From: Candidatus Dependentiae bacterium
GTDB lineage: Bacteria; Babelota; Babeliae; Babelales; RVW-14
Length of the DNA: 64,000 nucleotides
NCBI GenBank assembly: GCA_018266175.1
Contig: JAFEAY010000021.1
Location: forward strand, 62,001-126,000
Direction of reading: 5' to 3'
Shown here: positions 62,038 to 64,000 of the stretch, one piece after another
Numbering within the stretch: position 1 is the first letter of the stretch
Layout of the letters: every line of letters begins with the position of its first letter
Notes under the pieces: generated by a model
The model's database searches: none
Told to the model about the DNA's origin: nothing
What the model saw: the letters and a program-made list of their open reading frames with translations, nothing else
Made by a program: the position numbers and the translations under genes

Positions 62038-63330
62038 ATGTTTTTTCGTATAACTATTATTTGCTTTGCTGCATTTACAACAAGCACGCTCAACGCAGCA
62101 GAAGTTCGACAAGCATCTGATGTTTTTAAAAAATGGTCTTCTTGGCAACAGGTTCTTCCTGACCATAATCTGGCACAAATATTTTGCCAAACAAATAGAG
62201 CCCCAGCAATCAAGAAATGTTATGAGCACAACCTCACTAAGCTTCGACCATTTTCAGACTTTTTAACACCGCTGAGCGATAATACCATCAACAAACATGG
62301 TCACCACATTTCAACAGTGCTGCCAAATATTTTTACAAACAATCTAGAGGATCTAACCACTCAAGCAGAAAATAATATCCACAATTTTATAAAGTTACTT
62401 AAAGTTAATGGTTTTACCGATGTATCGAATGCCTCAATGATTGAACAAATTAATGCTCACACAGCACTTGCAGCGCTCATACTTGCACATGACAACGAAC
62501 AAACTCATCTAGAACTTATGTTTGCCCTTGCAAATCGTTTTTTTGAATTCTGCTTTTCTCCGCAAACAGCACCTACATTTCAGCAGCTTTTTTTAAATAA
62601 ACAAGACCATGCAATTGTCAAAATGATGTATGCAGTCATGTGGGATAAGCTTGCAGGAAGCGGCTGGAAGCATTGGCATCAAGAAAGTTTAAATGCTCTT
62701 AAAGAAGAAGCCGATCACGGCAAGACGATTGTCTATCTTGCTGGAGGGAGTGACATCTATCAAATGATCCGTCATGGCATTTATTCCATCCACGTTATTG
62801 ATCCACAACTCCCTACACAACCAAAATACTACGCCGACCAGTGGGATTGGCTCATTAAGAATAGCACGAGCATTAATGCTGGCTTGGGTGATAAAATTAT
62901 ATTTAACGAGCTCAATATTATTATGAAGCGAACTTATTTTCATGAAACAGGAGAGTTTTTCTCTATACAACTTTCAAATGGTTCGCATGCTTACTTAGCG
63001 CAAAGCGTCACAGAATGGACCGTGTTAGATTTAGAAGAAAACATTTTGGGCAAAATAACCTTTGAACGCCGCCCAATATGTCAAAAAGATTTTAGCCTAC
63101 AAGCGAACACAACATTACTCATGTCTTTTAATGAGCTCTATTTTATTGCACTTCCACAAAACCTTGGGGGATGGGGAATTGAGCCAGCCCAATTCCCTAG
63201 AAATTTTCAGATGATTATTAAGCAACTCCGAAAACCAGTTACCAAGACGATGATTGGCGCCATGCGTAACGCAGCCCTGTTGAATGCATCTGATCTAAAA
63301 TTTATCGACTTAGGAACCTGCGTGAATTAA
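62038..63330 (+). CDS. Exported protein with Rossmann-like core, copy 2
   Basis: A 430-residue tandem paralogue of the gene at 60712. Signal peptide residues 1-20 (ending LNA). The shared blocks are FKKW near the mature start, FALANRFFEFCFSPQTAP, SGWKHWHQES, IVYLAGGSDIYQMIRHGIYSIHVIDPQLPTQ, ERRPICQKDF and the end ALLNASDLKFIDLG. Both copies keep the same length and order, so the duplication is of a whole gene. AAGGA precedes the ATG. Its 3' end overlaps the permease gene on the other strand by 29 bases. Function is unknown. Confidence 0.72.
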   Translation: MFFRITIICFAAFTTSTLNAAEVRQASDVFKKWSSWQQVLPDHNLAQIFCQTNRAPAIKKCYEHNLTKLRPFSDFLTPLSDNTINKHGHHISTVLPNIFTNNLEDLTTQAENNIHNFIKLLKVNGFTDVSNASMIEQINAHTALAALILAHDNEQTHLELMFALANRFFEFCFSPQTAPTFQQLFLNKQDHAIVKMMYAVMWDKLAGSGWKHWHQESLNALKEEADHGKTIVYLAGGSDIYQMIRHGIYSIHVIDPQLPTQPKYYADQWDWLIKNSTSINAGLGDKIIFNELNIIMKRTYFHETGEFFSIQLSNGSHAYLAQSVTEWTVLDLEENILGKITFERRPICQKDFSLQANTTLLMSFNELYFIALPQNLGGWGIEPAQFPRNFQMIIKQLRKPVTKTMIGAMRNAALLNASDLKFIDLGTCVN

Positions 63331-64000
63331 GCAGCTGTGCAAGAACATAGAGTATAACACCTGCAAGCATAACAACCATAAATGGCATATACGCAAGTAT
63401 GCCATCTTGCCATAAACCTTCCGCACAAATGTAAATAAGCACTGCACAGCTTGCAAGAGCAGCAACACTTACCAATGATGCACGCAAACGGAGTGCTGAA
63501 AAAACACACAATGCGTAGGCAAGCAGTACACCAAAATCACCCACAGTAACCAATGCGTGACTCGTTTGTAACGCAAAAACTGCCGCCATCACTAAGAACG
63601 ATTGCACCAACACGCAAACCCATGGAACTCCATGTCGATTTTTAATACTTATATATGAAGAGGCTGGAATTGATCGTTCCTGTGCCATGGCATAAAGGTT
63701 CCAATTATTGTAGTAAAACATGCCGTAAAATCCGGCAAGAAATGATGTGAGGATAGAACAGAAAACAATATTGTTTCCCCACGCAATAAGATAGTGGTTT
63801 GACGTTAAACGAGGCAAAATATTAAAAAATGCATTTACTGAAGAGTCACCACTACAAACCAAAATTCCCTGAAATAAGGTATAGACTGAAACAATAATGA
63901 AAAATGATATCAAAATAGCGCGTGAACCTGCACGATGCCCACCTTTAATTTGATCGATAATGGCACAACAAGCCTCAATGCCAATATAAGCAAAAAGAAC
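63302..64000 (-). CDS. APC-family amino-acid permease, N-terminus beyond window
   Basis: The minus strand is open from the window edge (first codon at 64000) to the stop at 63302, giving 232 residues of the C-terminal part of a membrane transporter. At least six hydrophobic segments are present. The blocks LFAYIGIEACCAII (family: FaY.G.E....), GSRAILISFF and the later FYGMFYYNNWNLYAMAQERSIPA (family: ..R.l...ar.g.lP..f) with NRHGVPWVCVL fit amino-acid/polyamine permeases of the APC superfamily. Uptake of host amino acids suits a dependent organism. The substrate is unknown. Confidence 0.85.
   Translation of the reverse strand, partial: VLFAYIGIEACCAIIDQIKGGHRAGSRAILISFFIIVSVYTLFQGILVCSGDSSVNAFFNILPRLTSNHYLIAWGNNIVFCSILTSFLAGFYGMFYYNNWNLYAMAQERSIPASSYISIKNRHGVPWVCVLVQSFLVMAAVFALQTSHALVTVGDFGVLLAYALCVFSALRLRASLVSVAALASCAVLIYICAEGLWQDGILAYMPFMVVMLAGVILYVLAQLLNSRRFLSR

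Noticed and set aside
1-64000. CRISPR arrays, rRNA genes, integrases or full insertion sequences
   Set aside because: No regularly spaced repeats, no rRNA sequence and no transposase or recombinase genes were seen. The repeats at 24349 and 49171-49723 are palindromic and not regularly spaced.

Overview
The window looks like a chromosomal segment of an AT-rich, Gram-negative, host-associated bacterium. I infer Candidatus Dependentiae (TM6) or a similar endosymbiont of protists; no 16S rRNA gene is present to prove it. LPS and outer-membrane genes (KdsC, LptC-like, TamB-like, LspA, UppS) show a diderm envelope. An unusually large share of the genes encode exported proteins with eukaryote-facing themes: two RING-finger proteins, three tandem clostripain-type proteases, an ankyrin-like repeat protein, a kinase-like protein, a sialidase, a glycosyltransferase with a signal peptide, and a protein with three ubiquitin-binding-like motifs. 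Genes are tightly packed, with 4-bp start/stop overlaps and convergent genes that overlap at their 3' ends.

Layout. 1-4250: the 5' 1416 codons of a giant, cysteine-rich exported protein on the minus strand, cut by the window edge, with a long leader upstream. 4978-8490: DegT-type aminotransferase, tmk, holB-like and a ComEC-like fragment. 8474-10144 (minus): uppS-gpsA. 10469-13297: HAD phosphatase and a large exported protein. 13484-14697: kdsC-lptC-like. 14666-18659 (minus): comF, a degenerate pgpA, lspA, pheT. 18828-20495 (minus): two exported RING proteins. 20593-24118 (minus): uvrB, an exported unknown, a CYTH-domain protein. 24349-25208: a 300-bp nested palindrome, a GIY-YIG gene, hairpins and tRNA-Asp. 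25298-32160 (minus): transketolase, Nudix, and three clostripain paralogues. 32431-39680: leuS, TfoX-like, a split ankyrin-like gene, an AbiE system and a transaldolase. 39748-45406: ubiquitin-binding-like and coiled-coil exported proteins, then ruvA, prepilin and TamB-like on the minus strand. 45487-49079: exported glycosyltransferase, kinase-like protein and sialidase. 49086-49723: mosaic palindromic repeats around a second GIY-YIG gene. 49796-54496: two related lipoproteins, an exported FtsH-like ATPase without a protease domain, an HtrA/Deg protease and an acidic Cys-rich protein. 54600-57725: ferredoxin, acyl-CoA synthetase, CorC/HlyC-type protein. 57829-63330: three tandem lipoprotein paralogues, then two tandem exported Rossmann-like paralogues. 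63302-64000: the 3' part of an amino-acid permease on the minus strand.

How it fits together: housekeeping islands (translation, repair, LPS, phospholipid and isoprenoid steps, non-oxidative pentose phosphate reactions) alternate with exported-protein islands that have expanded by tandem duplication. The most unusual content is the combination of exported enzymes normally found in the cytosol (glycosyltransferase, kinase-like, AAA ATPase), the candidate ubiquitin-interference set, and modular palindromic repeats that lie next to both small GIY-YIG genes.
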